Shown: positions 1 through 12,359 of the stretch, in pieces | Position numbering within the stretch: the stretch's first letter is position 1 | How the letters are laid out: each line of letters starts with the position of its first letter | Origin: Anthonomus grandis grandis | Lineage: Eukaryota; Arthropoda; Insecta; Coleoptera; Curculionidae | DNA length: 64,000 bases | Assembly: GCF_022605725.1 (NCBI RefSeq) | Contig: NC_065551.1 | Coordinates: 31,062,001-31,126,000 of the forward strand | Direction: 5' to 3' | The notes under the pieces: model-generated | Databases searched by the model: none | What the model was told of the DNA's origin: nothing | What the model saw: only the letters and a program-made list of their open reading frames with translations | Position numbers and translations under genes: made by a program

Positions 1-1130
1 TAGTTCCTCCGGTATTTCGTTCCATGATTTAATCCCTATAAAACTAAATTACTTCGGAAAGTTAAATGTTTTACGTTGTGGTGTGGGGAATTTACTGATA
101 TTGCGAGTGTCGTATATGCGTGCTGGCTATAATAAAATCGTTCACGCAAATATGGTGGTTTACCTGTTTTTTAGATTTTTTATAAATAAAAGTGTAATTG
201 TAAATTATAAAAATGTAAATTTCGTAGCTTTTTTAGATGCATATAAGTAATATTTATAAGAATTCGGAATTGTTAACAATGATACATTATTAACTTCCAC
301 AGCAAAATATGCGAATATACAAAATATACTTTTTTTTTTAAGTTTAATTTAAGTTGCACCAAGAAATATAACGGATGATTTTAGTATTAAGTTGTAATTT
401 TGGCGATTTGCAATTGACATTAAAAAAAAGATTAGACTTGAAACTAAATATTTTGTGGCGCCCAACATTTATTCACTGCCGAGCATTTTCCTGTTGAAAA
501 GTTGCTATATGTCTTGATGTGCTTACATAAGCTTACCATCAATTATCAATTTATTTTAGGTCAAACACAACGAGTAAAAACAACTAAAATGAGTTGCCTG
601 ATTGTAAAATTAAAGGGGAAAATACTTCTTGATAGTGTGAAAGATAATTCCTATTTTCTTTGTGATTAAATGATTCTATTAACTCTATTATTAATCATTA
701 ACTCTATCCCGAGACACACCAAATAGTTTGTCAGAAACAAGAATTGTTAGACATTAACATATCTAAAAGAAAACACATAAACGTTTCAATAACTTATTTA
801 CTGAGAAAAGTAGGATCATCAACATACAGATTAAAAGTGAAACCAGGATCATTATTATAGTTGCTTGCTTAAATTAAAACAACAAAGGAATAGAGTTGAA
901 CGAAAAAATTTAATGCTACTTAACCAGCGGCACATTTGCGAACATTTTTACGAGCGTTATGGGGCATTAAGCAGCAGCGACTATTATACTCTGAATACGA
1001 CATAACTGACTCTTTCACATTTATAAATCTACTTTTATTATACTTTTTCATAAATAGGTTCGTAAAGGTTCTAAGTATACGAGTAAAGTGTGTATCAGCC
1101 AAACAAAATAAATTCCATAGTAAATAAATA
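1..1130. other. AT-rich stretch with no recognised gene
   Basis: Short open frames occur on both strands around 920-1177, but they overlap each other and show no family motif, splice context or composition change. I see nothing supportable here. Confidence 0.5.
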
Positions 1131-1830
1131 GGGATATTTTCGAAAAAACGCTCAGACACGTCGATTGGTATTTTCACTTAGCAGTGGTGAATATCAACTT
1201 TTTTATTTAAAATGCGACATCCTGCATATTACTCAAGTTTTGAATTCTTGAGAATATTTTAGATATATTTTACATAGAATGTAGTATACCAATTTTCAAC
1301 TGTTTGGGAGATGCTAATTGTTTTCCGATTTATTGCATAAGTAATCACTAAAACCAAGTGAATTATTTGGTTACATAAACTCGTTACAACACACTCAAGA
1401 ACTAATTAGTAATACTGTTTCTTAATTAAACAATAAAAAAAAATTAATGTCAATGTAGGAGATATTCAATATGCGCGCCACGAACGTCCTGGCAACATCC
1501 TAATCTTAAATAGAAATTTCTTTTAACGTATCTTAGGTCGCAACCGTTATTCATAAGTCGAGGGATTTTGTTATGTAGATTATATTTTGAGGTATTATAA
1601 AAAAAGTCCACTGATGTCAGATCAGGGGATCGTGCTGGCCATTCCATCGGTCCTCGTCTCCCTATCCACCGATTTAGAAATATTCGATTGAAGTACTGTG
1701 GGACATTGATTTGGTAATGGTCCAACTTGTAGGCCTGCGGGATCAGGATCTAGGTTTGTCACGATCATCATTTCAACATCATTTTGAAATAATGTAAAAT
1801 AATTTTTATTGTATAAAGAATTCAGCACAA
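1131..1830 (-). pseudogene. DD41D-type mariner relic, 3' part of transposase plus TIR fragment
   Basis: Read on the minus strand, the segment around 1450-1730 carries the motif RWIGRRGPMEWPARSPDLTS followed by VDFF. This is the region around the third catalytic aspartate of mariner transposases, and it matches the copy at 29087-30926. The frame is broken and no intact N-terminal part is present. At 1137-1165 a piece resembling that element's terminal repeat (CGAAAAAAC then CTCAGACACGTCGA) marks the 3' end. This is an old, truncated copy with no coding capacity. Confidence 0.75.
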
Positions 1831-3379
1831 AATCAACATTTGCGTTTATAAATTAAAACATCCGGAACTAAGCCAATGCAGCAACATTTTCAACTACATA
1901 ACAATGCACTTCCACTTCATTGTTCCTTTTTTCATTAAACTGGTTTGCGAGATTTAATCTTTAAAATGCTCGCAGCTCTGACCAGTTAAATACAAAAAAA
2001 AAACTTTTTAACCGACAACCGTTAAAAACTTTTTCGGCGTTAATCGATTTAGGCTTATTAAATTTTGCAGGGGTAGATGCAAAACGGCCCCGTAACATTT
2101 CGCCAAACAAAACGGGAGAATTTGCATCATGATCCCATTTGTTTTAACTTGTTTCGAAAATGGCTCTCGATAATAATGGAAAAGCTGTTTATTAACTTAT
2201 GGGTTTTCGATAACGTTTTGACAGGGTTTGCCGTTGCTGCATAATGATAGGTTTTACTACTTCCCGCAATAAAATATTTAAAGTTAACGGTTGATTTATT
2301 ATTGTAAAAATGCGTCAGTTCAATTCAGTTAATATTTGATCAGTTCTTCAGGTTTGCCAAAAAGCAATATTCTGCTCTACAGAACAAACAAGTGCTCTGA
2401 GGATAACTTTATAAAGTCGAAACATCGATATATAAATCAAAGAAGTCTTACTTTTATGGGACCCCTAGTTGACAAACTTTTCCCCTTTTTATTCAATTTT
2501 AGGTCGCAAGACACACTCAAGAAAATGTATCTGTAAAGTTTGATTAACTTGCAAGAAAACGAAAATACTCGGTTTTTATTTTTTTGGGTAGTAAAATCAA
2601 GTAAAGAATATAATATTTTATAATGTATGCGTCATTTTTCTATTTATTATATTTTTTAAAATTCTTTCAAAGATACCGTATGATGTGTTTAATAAATGTG
2701 ATTAAATTTTATATTTATCAATATTACGGCCTGTAGGTTAATGAATGAACTTTCGATAACTCGTGTCCCTCATCGATACAGTTATTAAATACTTAGTGTA
2801 TTTATAGAGATTTTCTATTAGATGTATTTTTTTTCATAGAGCTATATTTGTCTAAATGCGTTTGATTGGATGTTTTTTTAATACAGATTTTAAAACAAAG
2901 TAAAAAATGTAATTAACCAAAATGTATTCACTTAAAGACAATAATATCTGAAATTGAGCTCTTGGAAAGTCCACAAGCTTCTAGTAGCCCAAGACAAAAT
3001 AACATAGGAAAAATGAACATGATTACCATAAAAACTGCATGTAGGAGAAAGAGCAAATCGAGTTGCTATGAAATTTATTATCTCTAGTTTTTTATATATC
3101 AAATATATAGCCACTATTTAAAATATATAAGTATAGTTAATCATTTAGTCAACAATAAATATACTTGACCAAATAGAGACGCTATTTATTAACTATAATA
3201 TTGACTGGGCTTATACGGGTGATCATAAAATTCTTAGACCTAACAAAAATACAAGACACACTTGTCCCACCGAAACTCCCATTTTTTAATTTATCCAAAA
3301 AGCACTCGGCATATTTCTTTGTAAAAGTCTAAAGAAAACCTCTATCCATCATCAACAATTTTTAGATTGCGAAACGAAA
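1831..3379. other. unassigned AT-rich sequence
   Basis: No exon with matching splice sites, no repeat and no recognisable transposon motif was seen on either strand. Confidence 0.4.
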
Positions 3380-4115
3380 AGGAGTTGCCTGGATCTTTAA
3401 TGTAGTAAGAATGTTGCCAACCTTCGTTCCGAAGGTTAGCTATACATATTCTTGAAACAGCAGATATAAAGAACTGAACCATAACAGTCACGCAAACTCT
3501 TTAATCACGAGTGGCGTCTTCTTCCAACACTTCTTTCCTGAATCTCTCCCTGTATTATCAGCAGTAGCAAACTGTATTTTGAACCCCTCATAAAATATGG
3601 TTTTCTTTGTTGTTAGTACTTTAATATTTGTTATTTTTTTCTAGCCAGCTAATTTTTAGTATCCTCTGGTATGTCTAGTGTTCGAAAGCCTCCAGTCTTC
3701 TTATATCTTCTTAATTCAGGATCCATGTCCCTATATCATATCGCATCTTAGCAATCTCATCTTGCTTTTTCTATTTTAAATCTGAGAGTAGTCGTTATCT
3801 TTTTAAATAATGGTAACAAGATAATTGTATTTTTCTACTGATTGTAATGGTTGGCTGTGTATGTAGATTTGTCCGTCATTACTTGTTCTTTTGCTAATCA
3901 ACATAAATTTGTCTTTTTTTTCACGTTTATTGTCAGTCCAGATTCTTCGCTTTCTTCATTTACTTTGTTCACCAGTATTTGTAAATCTTGGAGTGTGCTT
4001 GCTATAAGAACTGTATCATCAGCATACATTCACTTATTATTGGATATTCCGTTTATGTTAGTTAACTCCCCCCTGAAATGCTTTTTCCTGCATGTTTTTT
4101 CAATTTATGTATATA
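3380..4115 (-). pseudogene. RTE-type non-LTR retrotransposon tail (reverse transcriptase C-terminal region)
   Basis: The minus strand from about 4030 reads MYADDTVLIASTLQDLQILV, the catalytic YADD box of a reverse transcriptase with its usual continuation. It goes on with SGLTINVKKT and, after frameshifts, QSVEKYNYL. Near 3690 it reads RRYKKTGGFRTLD, and lower down come pieces typical of the linker and tail of RTE-like elements. Several stops and frameshifts make it non-functional. The endonuclease and the front of the RT are absent, as expected for a 5'-truncated insertion. The exact clade is inferred by eye. Confidence 0.65.
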
Positions 4116-5076
4116 TCTTTAGCTGGAAATATTTATTAAAAAAATCAATCTATCATGAGGAAATCTACACTCAGATAACTTTCTTTTCGAGAAAGTCAAA
4201 TTAAGAAATTATAGTACGCAAATAGAGGACTTAACACTTTTTCAATCTACCTACTAATTTCTGAAAGAACCACACATTTCCCATTAATTTTAAACGAACA
4301 GTATAGTAGATCGACATTCAAACTTGGCGCCATAATTAAATTTACGTCACAAAATAATTTTCACTTCGGTCAGTACTACTCCTCGACATTGAGAGGGCGC
4401 AACATTCAATTTATCAAGTCTATTGTTCTTATGAAAGACTAGTTTCCTATCTAAGAAGTATTAATCTATGGTCGAAATTCCCGTGAAGGACTTGTAGAGA
4501 CATCTAACATAGTATATCAGATCCTATTTGTTAGATCCTACCTTTCCATTATTAGTTGGGAACGTGAGATGTATTTTATGAAGGAAAACAAATGAAACCG
4601 TTAAAGCTTAAATTTAATTTAAAGAAAGGCTTATTTAATAGTCAAATTACGTGAAACGTCACCCTCATTTCTTTAGTAATAACTCCAAGTCAACACGCTT
4701 ATGCCCCATTGCTGCGATCTTATCTCCGGAATGATAATACTCCTCGGCAACTGTACGTGCGTGAAATATATTCGCGAAGCGACTATTTATAGCCTTGATT
4801 TACAACCCTAAAAGGGTATCTATTGGTTTTTCTTGACACACGCAACCTTTTTCTTGAAATGCTTTTGCATTTACGGAGGGTGACGAGAGTCAAGTTTGCA
4901 TCTTAAATTTCATGACCCGAATTGCTTTCGAGAAGCGAACTGAGAAATAAGAACATATTTTATGCATAATATACCTTAGTAATCGTTTTGTTTTAGGTAA
5001 CTACTGGTTTAAATATATTTTAGAAAAGAAATTCTGCGAAATTTATTGTAGAGGAAAATTTGACCAATAATAAATA
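4116..5076. other. unassigned AT-rich sequence
   Basis: Nothing recognised apart from ordinary AT-rich DNA. Confidence 0.4.
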
Positions 5077-5385
5077 TTGTAAACACCGAGAAACCAGGTG
5101 ATTCTCCGTCATTTCGGAATGAAACAAGTGGTACATCGCGTGACATGTCGATGGTTAGCGAGAATCTTCCGGAACAGCGTTCTGCCGAGTATATAAGGAG
5201 CCGCAACGCCGATAGTTGTCAGTTTAGTAAAGTAAAGTTCGGAATATTGGCGCAAGATTTAAATAGTGGTAAATAAACACAGTAAAAAAATAAATATCTT
5301 TAGTCAGTGATCGTGTTCTCGTACTGAAATGCTATTTTTGATTGTTTTAATTTACACCCAATGAATGGGAAAAAACAACTGCGTT
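5077..5385 (+). mobile_element. solo-LTR-like copy A
   Basis: This is one of five related copies in the window (also 8625-8905, 36476-36735, 42711-42985 on minus, 54482-54630). Shared landmarks in order are: GAATCTTCCGGAA, a TATATAAGGAGCCG box, a TCAGT initiator about 30 bp later, GTTCGGAATATTGGCGC, a TAAATAAA stretch, and TTTTAATT(C/T)ACACC near the 3' side. This promoter plus poly(A)-signal layout is that of an LTR. No internal retrotransposon coding region flanks any copy, so I call them solo LTRs. A promoter-bearing MITE-like repeat is the alternative. Confidence 0.55.
5190..5225 (+). promoter_or_regulatory. TATA box and initiator inside LTR copy A
   Basis: TATATAAGG begins at 5190 and TCAGTT at 5219, putting the initiator A at 5221, 31 bp downstream of the first T. 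That is the canonical arthropod TATA-Inr spacing. The copies at 8675/8704 and 36566/36595 keep a spacing of 29 bp. Confidence 0.6.
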
Positions 5386-6035
5386 TCTAAGTTGAAAATA
5401 AGTCAAATTTTAAAGCCTTTAATGCATATCATACTACGAAACTAAAGTGATTTTAAAATTACTAGATTTTTGAAGACTCCATTAAAAAAATCTAGCTTCT
5501 GATGTACAGCAAACCTCTCCTATGGATGCAAATGTGACCAGATCGAAGCCGGCATTTATTTCGCAATTTTTTCACCTAAATGAAAAAGCCATCATGTAAA
5601 AATCTAAATACACTAGGCCTTCGGATCATAAATGCTATCATTGTTGGATCAGTATTGTCCTAGTTAGGTCTTTGTCTTTTTAGTTTGACGCACGGAATTT
5701 GTGGATTTTCTTTACTTTTTATATTGACAACATCTAAATCTATGCATATTATATTACTTATAAAACGAATAGCTGCATATTTTCCGAAACATTTTCATGA
5801 CACGAAACATAAACAAGAAATGTAATATCCTGAATATTAATATTGCTCGTATATCACAGTGTAATAAGGTAGTAACTTTGAAAATTTACACCCTTTCTGA
5901 ACCATGAATTTTAAATTTTTACATTTATGACGTTTATTGCTTAATTCTAATTTTATATTACAGACAAATAAGAACTTATGCTTCGATATCTACAAGCAAA
6001 TCAGCCAATCAGATTTATCGTTATTTACTTATATA
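5386..6035. other. unassigned AT-rich sequence
   Basis: No supportable feature was seen. Confidence 0.4.
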
Positions 6036-6655
6036 CAGGTTGGGGAATTCAAGATTACGCCGCGTCAAAATAACCGCAACATCGCCTCCTCTTGTCTGAT
6101 AGGTATTTGCTAATTTTATTTGTTATAGAGTAACAATAATAATAGCGGGATGTCTCATTTTTCTGTGTGATTGCAGGCTTAACTATTGAATTTTAAAGCG
6201 CTATTATTTTTTCATCAGCTTATTATGCCTAGCCACTTACTCAGGCATGAAAAGTACAAGTTATATTAACTAATAATTGAGAGAAGTTGGTAGTCAAAGA
6301 AACAGGACCAGCCTGAACTTCGTGCAAGTCCTTAGAACCTCACAAGATAGATACGCATTTGCCAATGTATCGCAAACCTTCATTGAAGACGGTAGAATAG
6401 AAAAAAGAAGAATCTTAAAGACACCATTTACAAATACTAATTTATTAGGCCACCATAGAGGACTTGCGAAAGAATTGTTGAATGTGTCAATTCCATTTCA
6501 CCGGAAACTCTTTTGGAAGTACGAGAAACATATTGCTCAGCCAAGGAAGAAAGTCTGCCTGACTCTTTTATTTAAAGAAACTTAGACGTCAGACTGAAAA
6601 ACATAGCAATCGAGTAGCGCACGAATACATGCGTAATAATGGATTCCCCAACCTG
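6036..6655. mobile_element. 620-bp TIR element of the CAGGTTGGGGAAT family
   Basis: The left end CAGGTTGGGGAATTCAAGAT and the right end ...ATTCCCCAACCTG are inverted copies flanked by TATA on both sides, consistent with Tc1/mariner-type insertion at TA. Further in, both ends contain ATTACGC in inverted orientation. The first ~200 bp recur at 45349-45620 (for example CTGATAGGTATTTGCT and GAATTTTAA.GCG.TATTATTTT). A 102-codon open frame at 6277-6585 fills the middle but matches no transposase motif I know. It is probably a non-autonomous element. Confidence 0.7.
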
Positions 6656-7480
6656 TATACTTATTTTTATATTTCATAGTCTTGTATGTACTTTACACGA
6701 AATCGAACATTTCAGGTTCAATTGTCACTACATATTCTAATGTAGAATTCCCAGGTTTATATTTAAAACATTTTGAAAAAACTAATATAAAGTAAAAAGA
6801 TCGATTATTAGCAAGCTTGTTATTATGGCCAAAAAATTTATCAATTATAGACGAAAAAAAATTATGTATGGAAAAATGTTTCAAGCGGACAGCGAGCTGA
6901 GCAATTTCGATGCGAAATTGAAAAATTAAGCCCTGAATATCGCATTTACATAAAAATTGCATTAGGTCAGCTTAGTCGGCTATATACGCTTTTTGCGAAT
7001 ATTCCATAAATAGTTTTACGATCAAATTCAAGTTTTTTTTAAAAAAGAACCTGCCGAAATAAGAAAATCAATAATCCAGTTAAAACTCAATTTAAAAATA
7101 CCAGAGAAGCATAAAAAATATAGTTATATCTTAATGCTATCACTGGAACTACAAAATGTCCATTACTTTTGAAATATTCAATTTTATCTTGACCCAAACC
7201 ACTTACATAGCTGCAACATCCCTTTTTATATCTGAGGAATAGTTTTGCTTTTTTTTTTTAAAGCAACTGCGATGTTTTACATAAGAACTGTAACACCTGA
7301 TCAAATACCACCGACATTTCTATTTAAACCTTATTCGTTCACTTTAATTTAAAAATTTTCCTGGAAGTTAATTATAATAAGTTCTTAAACAAAAGCATTT
7401 CACTAAACCTAAGTTATATACGCTCATTTTATTAAAATGGCTATTTAATATTATTTATTTAGTTAATAGAAGCTACTTAC
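6656..7480. other. unassigned; downstream intron of the minus-strand GPCR-like gene
   Basis: The stretch follows exon 2 of the minus-strand gene and should be its next intron. I could not identify the following exon. Confidence 0.4.
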
Positions 7481-7577
7481 CCTTTACTCCCGGCAGACAA
7501 AATATTAAAAAAAGAATTCCAATAAAGATGTTTACTACTCCAAGTTGTAGCAGTAAAATGTTGTTGGCAGTATGAAC
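7481..7577 (-). CDS. GPCR-like receptor, coding exon 2 (TM2 region)
   Basis: On the minus strand an acceptor (TTATTTTCAG) precedes the exon and a canonical donor (GTAAGT) follows it. The exon has 97 nt, entered in phase 0 and left in phase 1. It encodes VHTANNILLLQLGVVNIFIG followed by ILFLIFCLPGVK. It joins in frame to the exon at 26306-26401. The N-x-x-L-L-x-L spacing after a short basic loop is like the start of TM2 in class A GPCRs, and the helix is strongly hydrophobic. The rest of the receptor, TM3 to TM7, was not found and probably lies beyond position 1. The receptor subtype and ligand cannot be inferred. A non-GPCR multi-pass protein is possible. Confidence 0.6.
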
Positions 7578-8624
7578 CTGAAAATAAGGAAAAAAGAATT
7601 AAAGTAAGTTTCCGCTAGTGGTTGAAAATAAAAATCTGCTTCTACCAAATACCGTTGATTTTAGTAATTCCTTTAAAACTCGATCAATTCTTTTAGCAGC
7701 CTGTCTAATCAACCACTTCCTATCTGAAAAATGCACGTCTAGACCGATAACTTTTCTTGCATTAGTGTAATTGGCGAAGCGGCGGGATTTTGCTGTAAAG
7801 TGCCCCGAGGGGCTTATCACTTTGTTTTAAGGTTTAGGTTTGTCCTTTATTATATTTTTTTTATAGATGTAGTAAATTTGATTTTGCTTTAATATACTTT
7901 GGCTAAAAATGAGAAGTTACATTCAATCTAGTTTATTTATATTTAAGCATATTAACCAATAACATACTCGACTAGAAAGTTTCAATAATTTTTAAGCAGC
8001 ATAATGTAATTTTAATGGAGTTTTTTCCTTTAAGGCCTAATAGGGTTTGAACAATTTTTTTCATCTTGTAGGGTTTTCTTTTAATAATTAAGAAAAGTCT
8101 TCAGGCATTAGTTCAGACAATATATATAGAATACAATACATATTTGAGCAAAGCAAGGCATGAAAAACTTGCTACACTTAATGTACCTTCTTTCACAGGT
8201 TATCAGAAACTCAGGAGGGTTTGTCTAATTTGGCTAAATCTACTGACAAGAAAATTACACCTTAATTAGTTATTATTAACCAAATTTTATAAAACCCAGG
8301 ACGTGAGGTAGAGAAAACCTAGAACCAATGAAATAATCAAACCAAACACAACATAAAATTAAAATTTCTTCCTGTAAGACTTTGCTAGAGTTTATATAGT
8401 GTGCAAGATAAAGTTTTCTATCAAAAACAACTCCAAGACCTTAAACTCCCACTCGAGGTAAAGTGACTTTATTTATTATATTTATATTCACACAAAAGTT
8501 GATTTCTTTTCAATGTGTCCCAACATTACACCTACTCGTATTATTATTTAACGACACTTGTTGTCACACCCTTTATTTTATCAACATTTATCATTATTAT
8601 GTAAATATCCCAGTAACATATTGT
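7578..8624. other. GPCR intron 1, start; unassigned, with a short unidentified ORF
   Basis: A 73-codon minus-strand open frame at 7599-7820 is slightly richer in G+C and in basic residues than its surroundings, but it has no splice context and no recognisable motif. Nothing else was seen. Confidence 0.35.
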
Positions 8625-8905
8625 AACGATATTGGAAGATCAGCGAATCTTCAAGAATCATGGTCAGCCGAGTCTATAAAGAGCCGCGTCGCCACTGGGA
8701 GTCAGTTGTCAGTTCAGTGTAGTGCAGTTCGAAATATTGGCGCGATATTTAAATCCGGCGGAATTACTAGTAAATAAATACATAATAAATTATTTCTAGT
8801 AGCCGTAAGTGATTGTGTTTAGTAGTGTGTAAATAAATCAGTTCCCTATTTTCGTGTATCGATTATTTTAATTGACACGTTAATAAAGAGAAAAACGCTA
8901 TAATA
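8625..8905 (+). mobile_element. solo-LTR-like copy B
   Basis: It starts TGTAACGATATT and then carries GAATCTTC, CTATAAAGAGCCGCG (TATA variant at 8675), TCAGTTGTCAGTTCAGTG, GTTCGAAATATTGGCGCG, TAAATAAATAC and TTTTAATTGACAC. This is the same order as copies A and C. It lies in intron 1 of the GPCR-like gene, in the opposite orientation. Confidence 0.55.
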
Positions 8906-10182
8906 TAAAAGAATATTATTCTATTACATATAGATCCTTAAAAGTTGTAACAAAATACCTGATTGGTCAAACGCAGGGTAGAAATCTATATATATTGTAT
9001 TTACTTTAAATGCTTAATCTAAAGTATCAGCTACAAAGTGTGTAAAATAAAATAGGTAGTTATTATTGATTTTTCTTTCATAAACTCATGCTGAGTAAAT
9101 CAGTAAACTGATATTTTTATGCATATAAATCTCTAGATATTAACAAAAACATGATCAACTATAGTTTTGTATTTATCCTCTTTTTTAAATCTGGGAATAA
9201 AAGACTAAAAATATTGCAAATATTTGGAAATTGAGAGTTTTTCAGGCATAAAAAAAACAAAGAAATATAAGAAAGTGGAAAATATGGAGAATTTATTGGA
9301 GCATATAATTCTTTTAGGTTTCATTTTTCTTCAGTTACATTATCAATGGCAATAAAATTATATATTCTACCCCTTATATTTTCCGAAATAATTGGAGTGT
9401 ATGGACCGTGAATGGGAGCTGAAATATTATACGGTCTATTGTTTGTTTTTGTATGGGTAAGTTGCTAGAAGTTTGACAGATTATTAGCTATATGATATGT
9501 TTCATAAACTCACAATTACTTTTCTATGTAATATCAAACTTATATTGATGCTAGAGAAACATCACGTCTACAAAATCTATACGTCAAACATTGTGCGAAT
9601 TTGATTTGGAAAATGCATTTGGGATCCCCAAAAAAAACCATGTACAATAAACTAATATTACATCTTTTGATTAGGCTCAATCACTTACCATATTACTCAA
9701 GGCCCTGTAAAAATTTACCTTACTACTTAAAACTTAATAGATTTTCTAAAATCTTTTGCATATTTTGTATTTTTCTGCCTCAATTCTGTACTGTTGTATT
9801 TTTTATATACAGTTTTAGGTCCTTTATCTATAAGCCCATGAAACTAGCGGATTCGAGCACTGAATGCCGAAATGTTTAAAATCCCAAATAGCGGCTCCTA
9901 AAATATTACCGAATTTCCAAGAAAATTGAATTTATTTAATTCCGGAAGAATTTTCCATTTGCTAGAGGAAATGAATATCTCAGCAGTTGGAAACAGAATT
10001 ACCGAGATATGCTGCTAGTCTACATCTTGTTGATAATGTACTTCCTTGGTTTCTTATTCAATTAGGAGCCCTATAGAGAATCGAAACCCCGATGCAATTT
10101 TATTACCAGTATTTTGCATTTTATTTATTTTTAAATACCACTTAAAATTGAACAAATTAAGCTTTTTGATTCTTAATATATA
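8906..10182. other. unassigned intronic sequence
   Basis: No supportable feature. A 92-codon plus-strand frame at 9601-9879 shows no motif. Confidence 0.35.
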
Positions 10183-11536
10183 CAGGGTGATTTTCAACCT
10201 ATGCGCATAAACTTGGGAAATGATAGCTGATGAGTAATAATGAAAAAAAAAATGTAGTAAAATATTTTTAGTTTTGGAGATGAAACGTGTATTTTTTAAC
10301 ATGTTTAATTTAAACTAATTTAAAGCAACTGTTCGAAGTTGTTTCCATTATTTTCGATACAGACTTGAGCTCGTCGAATCCATGAAGACGTACATGCACG
10401 GGCCAAATCAGGCTGTAGGCGAATTGCGTCACTGGCAGCGTTTATGCGATGTCGTAGCTCTTGCTCAGTATCAACTTCGTTTACATACACCATTGTTTTC
10501 ATATGACCCCACAAATAAAAGTCTAGCGAGAGGGCCAGCTAACTGGACCATCACGGCCTATCGATCGTCTGGGAAACACACGATCTAAATGTTGTCGCAC
10601 TGGTCGTGAAAAATGTGGTAGAGCACCATCATGAAGAAACTTGCTGCCTAACGTTGAGATTCACATTTTCAAGGAGCACTGGTAAATTGTTGCGCAAAAA
10701 TTCTAAATACCGAGCACCAGTCAAACGATTTTCCAGAATGAAAGGTCCGATGAGCTTCCCGTTCAGAATTCCAGCCCATACATTTACAGAAAAACGTTGT
10801 TGAAAGTATGTTCTCCGTGTAATATTCGGATTTTCCAAAGCCTAGTAATGAAGCGGCAAATCTCTTGGAAGTAGGGCTTGTACCCTCTGCACATGAAACG
10901 GGTACAGCAACTCGTGCCTTAAAATTTGCCAACTTGTAGATTGCGATATTCCAAATCGCGCTGCAATTGTTCTAGTGCTAATTCCAGGTTGTTCTTCGAT
11001 AACTTCTAAAATATCCCCCTACAGATTTAGAATGTGCCTAGGTCTAATAGCTCCTCCATCTTGTCCAGGCCGCGGCCGCAAATTGCCAGTTTCTCTACCC
11101 CGCTGAATAACACGTAAGAAAGCCCCACGTCTCGGGTGATATCTTTGGGGAAATCTTTGGGCATACAGATCAGCTGCTGCCACTGCATTCTGATGCGTTT
11201 CTCAGTAAACCAAAACCATGTCGACAAGTTCTTCGTTTGTAAAAATGTGTGCCATTACATTTGGCGCTTTTATTTTGTTCGTGTGAAAATAACGATCGAA
11301 AACGATCACAGCCACCAACAAACTAAGTACTGCTAAAGATTCCAAACATTATGACTTGTTTACTATCAGTTATTAATAAACAAAATAAGTTCATCTGATA
11401 CGCGTTCTGTTGACATTTGTTTAACTTAATTTCGGAAACCAAAAATATTTTACTAAATTTTTTTCTCATTATTACTCATTATTGATCTTCATCTACCATT
11501 TTCCAAGTTTATGCGCATAGCTTGAAAATCACCCTG
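10183..11536 (-). mobile_element. mariner-like transposon, full length but dead
   Basis: The ends are perfect inverted matches over CAGGGTGATTTTCAA, and the similarity continues through TATGCGCATAAACTTGG to about 85-100 bp. Both ends are flanked by TA, the expected target duplication. The 1354-bp element encodes its transposase on the minus strand (separate entry). It lies in intron 1 of the GPCR-like gene in the sense orientation. Confidence 0.88.
10320..11255 (-). pseudogene. mariner-family transposase pseudogene (DD41D-type spacing)
   Basis: The minus strand begins MAHIFTNEELVDMVLVYREA at 11255. After frameshifts it continues through a helix-turn-helix-like stretch (GISTRTIAARFGISQSTSWQ), then ITRRTYFQQRFSVNVWAGIL, GPFILENRLTGARYLEFLRN, HDGALPHFSRPVRQHLDRVF and DFYLWGHMKTMVY, ending at NFEQLL. 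The second catalytic Asp is in HDGA. The conserved SPDL block just before the last Asp has been deleted (the reading jumps from WPSR to LDFYLW across a TAG). Restoring that block by alignment to the other copies would give about 41 residues between the last two aspartates. It cannot encode active transposase. Confidence 0.8.
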
Positions 11537-12300
11537 TATAAAGTACTTATGCTTATTCTTGATAAAATGTACTTTTCAATGTTAATGACTTACTCTCCCT
11601 CTGAAAAAAAAATCGAAGTCTATTTATTGCATATTGAAAGAAAAACGTAATTTTCTCTTTTTATATGTAGCCATCATATTAATCAAGATTTAATATTAAA
11701 AATAATTTATAAACTCCGTGGTTAGATACTATAAATCAAATTTTCCCTCCACAAGGCGGAAATTAAAACGCTTTTGATTTCAATTGGATCTAACTTGCAA
11801 ATCATTAATTTTAAGCGTCTCCATTTCCAAATTATCTTATACCTTTTCATAGTATGGCCACAAAATTCAATTTAATACAAATTTATTTTTCGGGTATTTA
11901 TAGCACGCGTACGTTTTCAATGCTTCCCGGAATACGTAATTTAGACATCAGATTGTCATTAGTGCCACACTTATTATGACCTACTTGTTCATCGTGACAA
12001 CCTCAACCCCTAATATAGATAAAAATTTCATTATTATAATAGGAAAAAATGATAAGCTTGGGAAATTGCTGTCAAATTAGACAAAAAGCTTTTTAATAAA
12101 ACCTCAGTAAGTTATGTTCTTAAATATATTATGGCATATTTCCCTAAAATAACAGGCGATGGTATTTATAGAAGAAATTGATCAAATAGAATACTACTAA
12201 AACTTTTACCTATCTATGATTTTGTGATAATTGAAGACGCTTGAGCAGTAATTACTTCTTGATTGCATTTAGTTTATCCTGAATAGATTTAATAACATTC
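11537..12300. other. unassigned intronic sequence
   Basis: No supportable feature was seen. Confidence 0.35.
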
Positions 12301-12359
12301 TTTCATTTTAACTTTCCGATCTATCTCGAAGCCTCACTTATGATCGACTCCCCAACCTG
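12301..12359 (-). repeat. isolated end of the CAGGTTGGGGAAT TIR family
   Basis: The plus strand reads ATCGACTCCCCAACCTG ending at 12359, followed by TATA. No matching left end was found nearby, so it is a relic or one arm of a rearranged copy. Confidence 0.6.

Noticed and set aside
920..1177. Overlapping ORFs on both strands
   Set aside because: Mirror frames in AT-rich DNA without motif or splice context.
3851..4204. 117-codon plus-strand ORF
   Set aside because: Antisense shadow of the RTE-like LINE fragment on the minus strand, which carries the YADD box.
7190..7225. Possible 25-nt minus-strand micro-exon of the GPCR-like gene (between TTCCTCAG and GTAAGTGG)
   Set aside because: The phase fits, but the residues (DIKRDVAA) do not resemble the loop or TM3 expected after TM2, and such a short exon cannot be supported by sequence alone.
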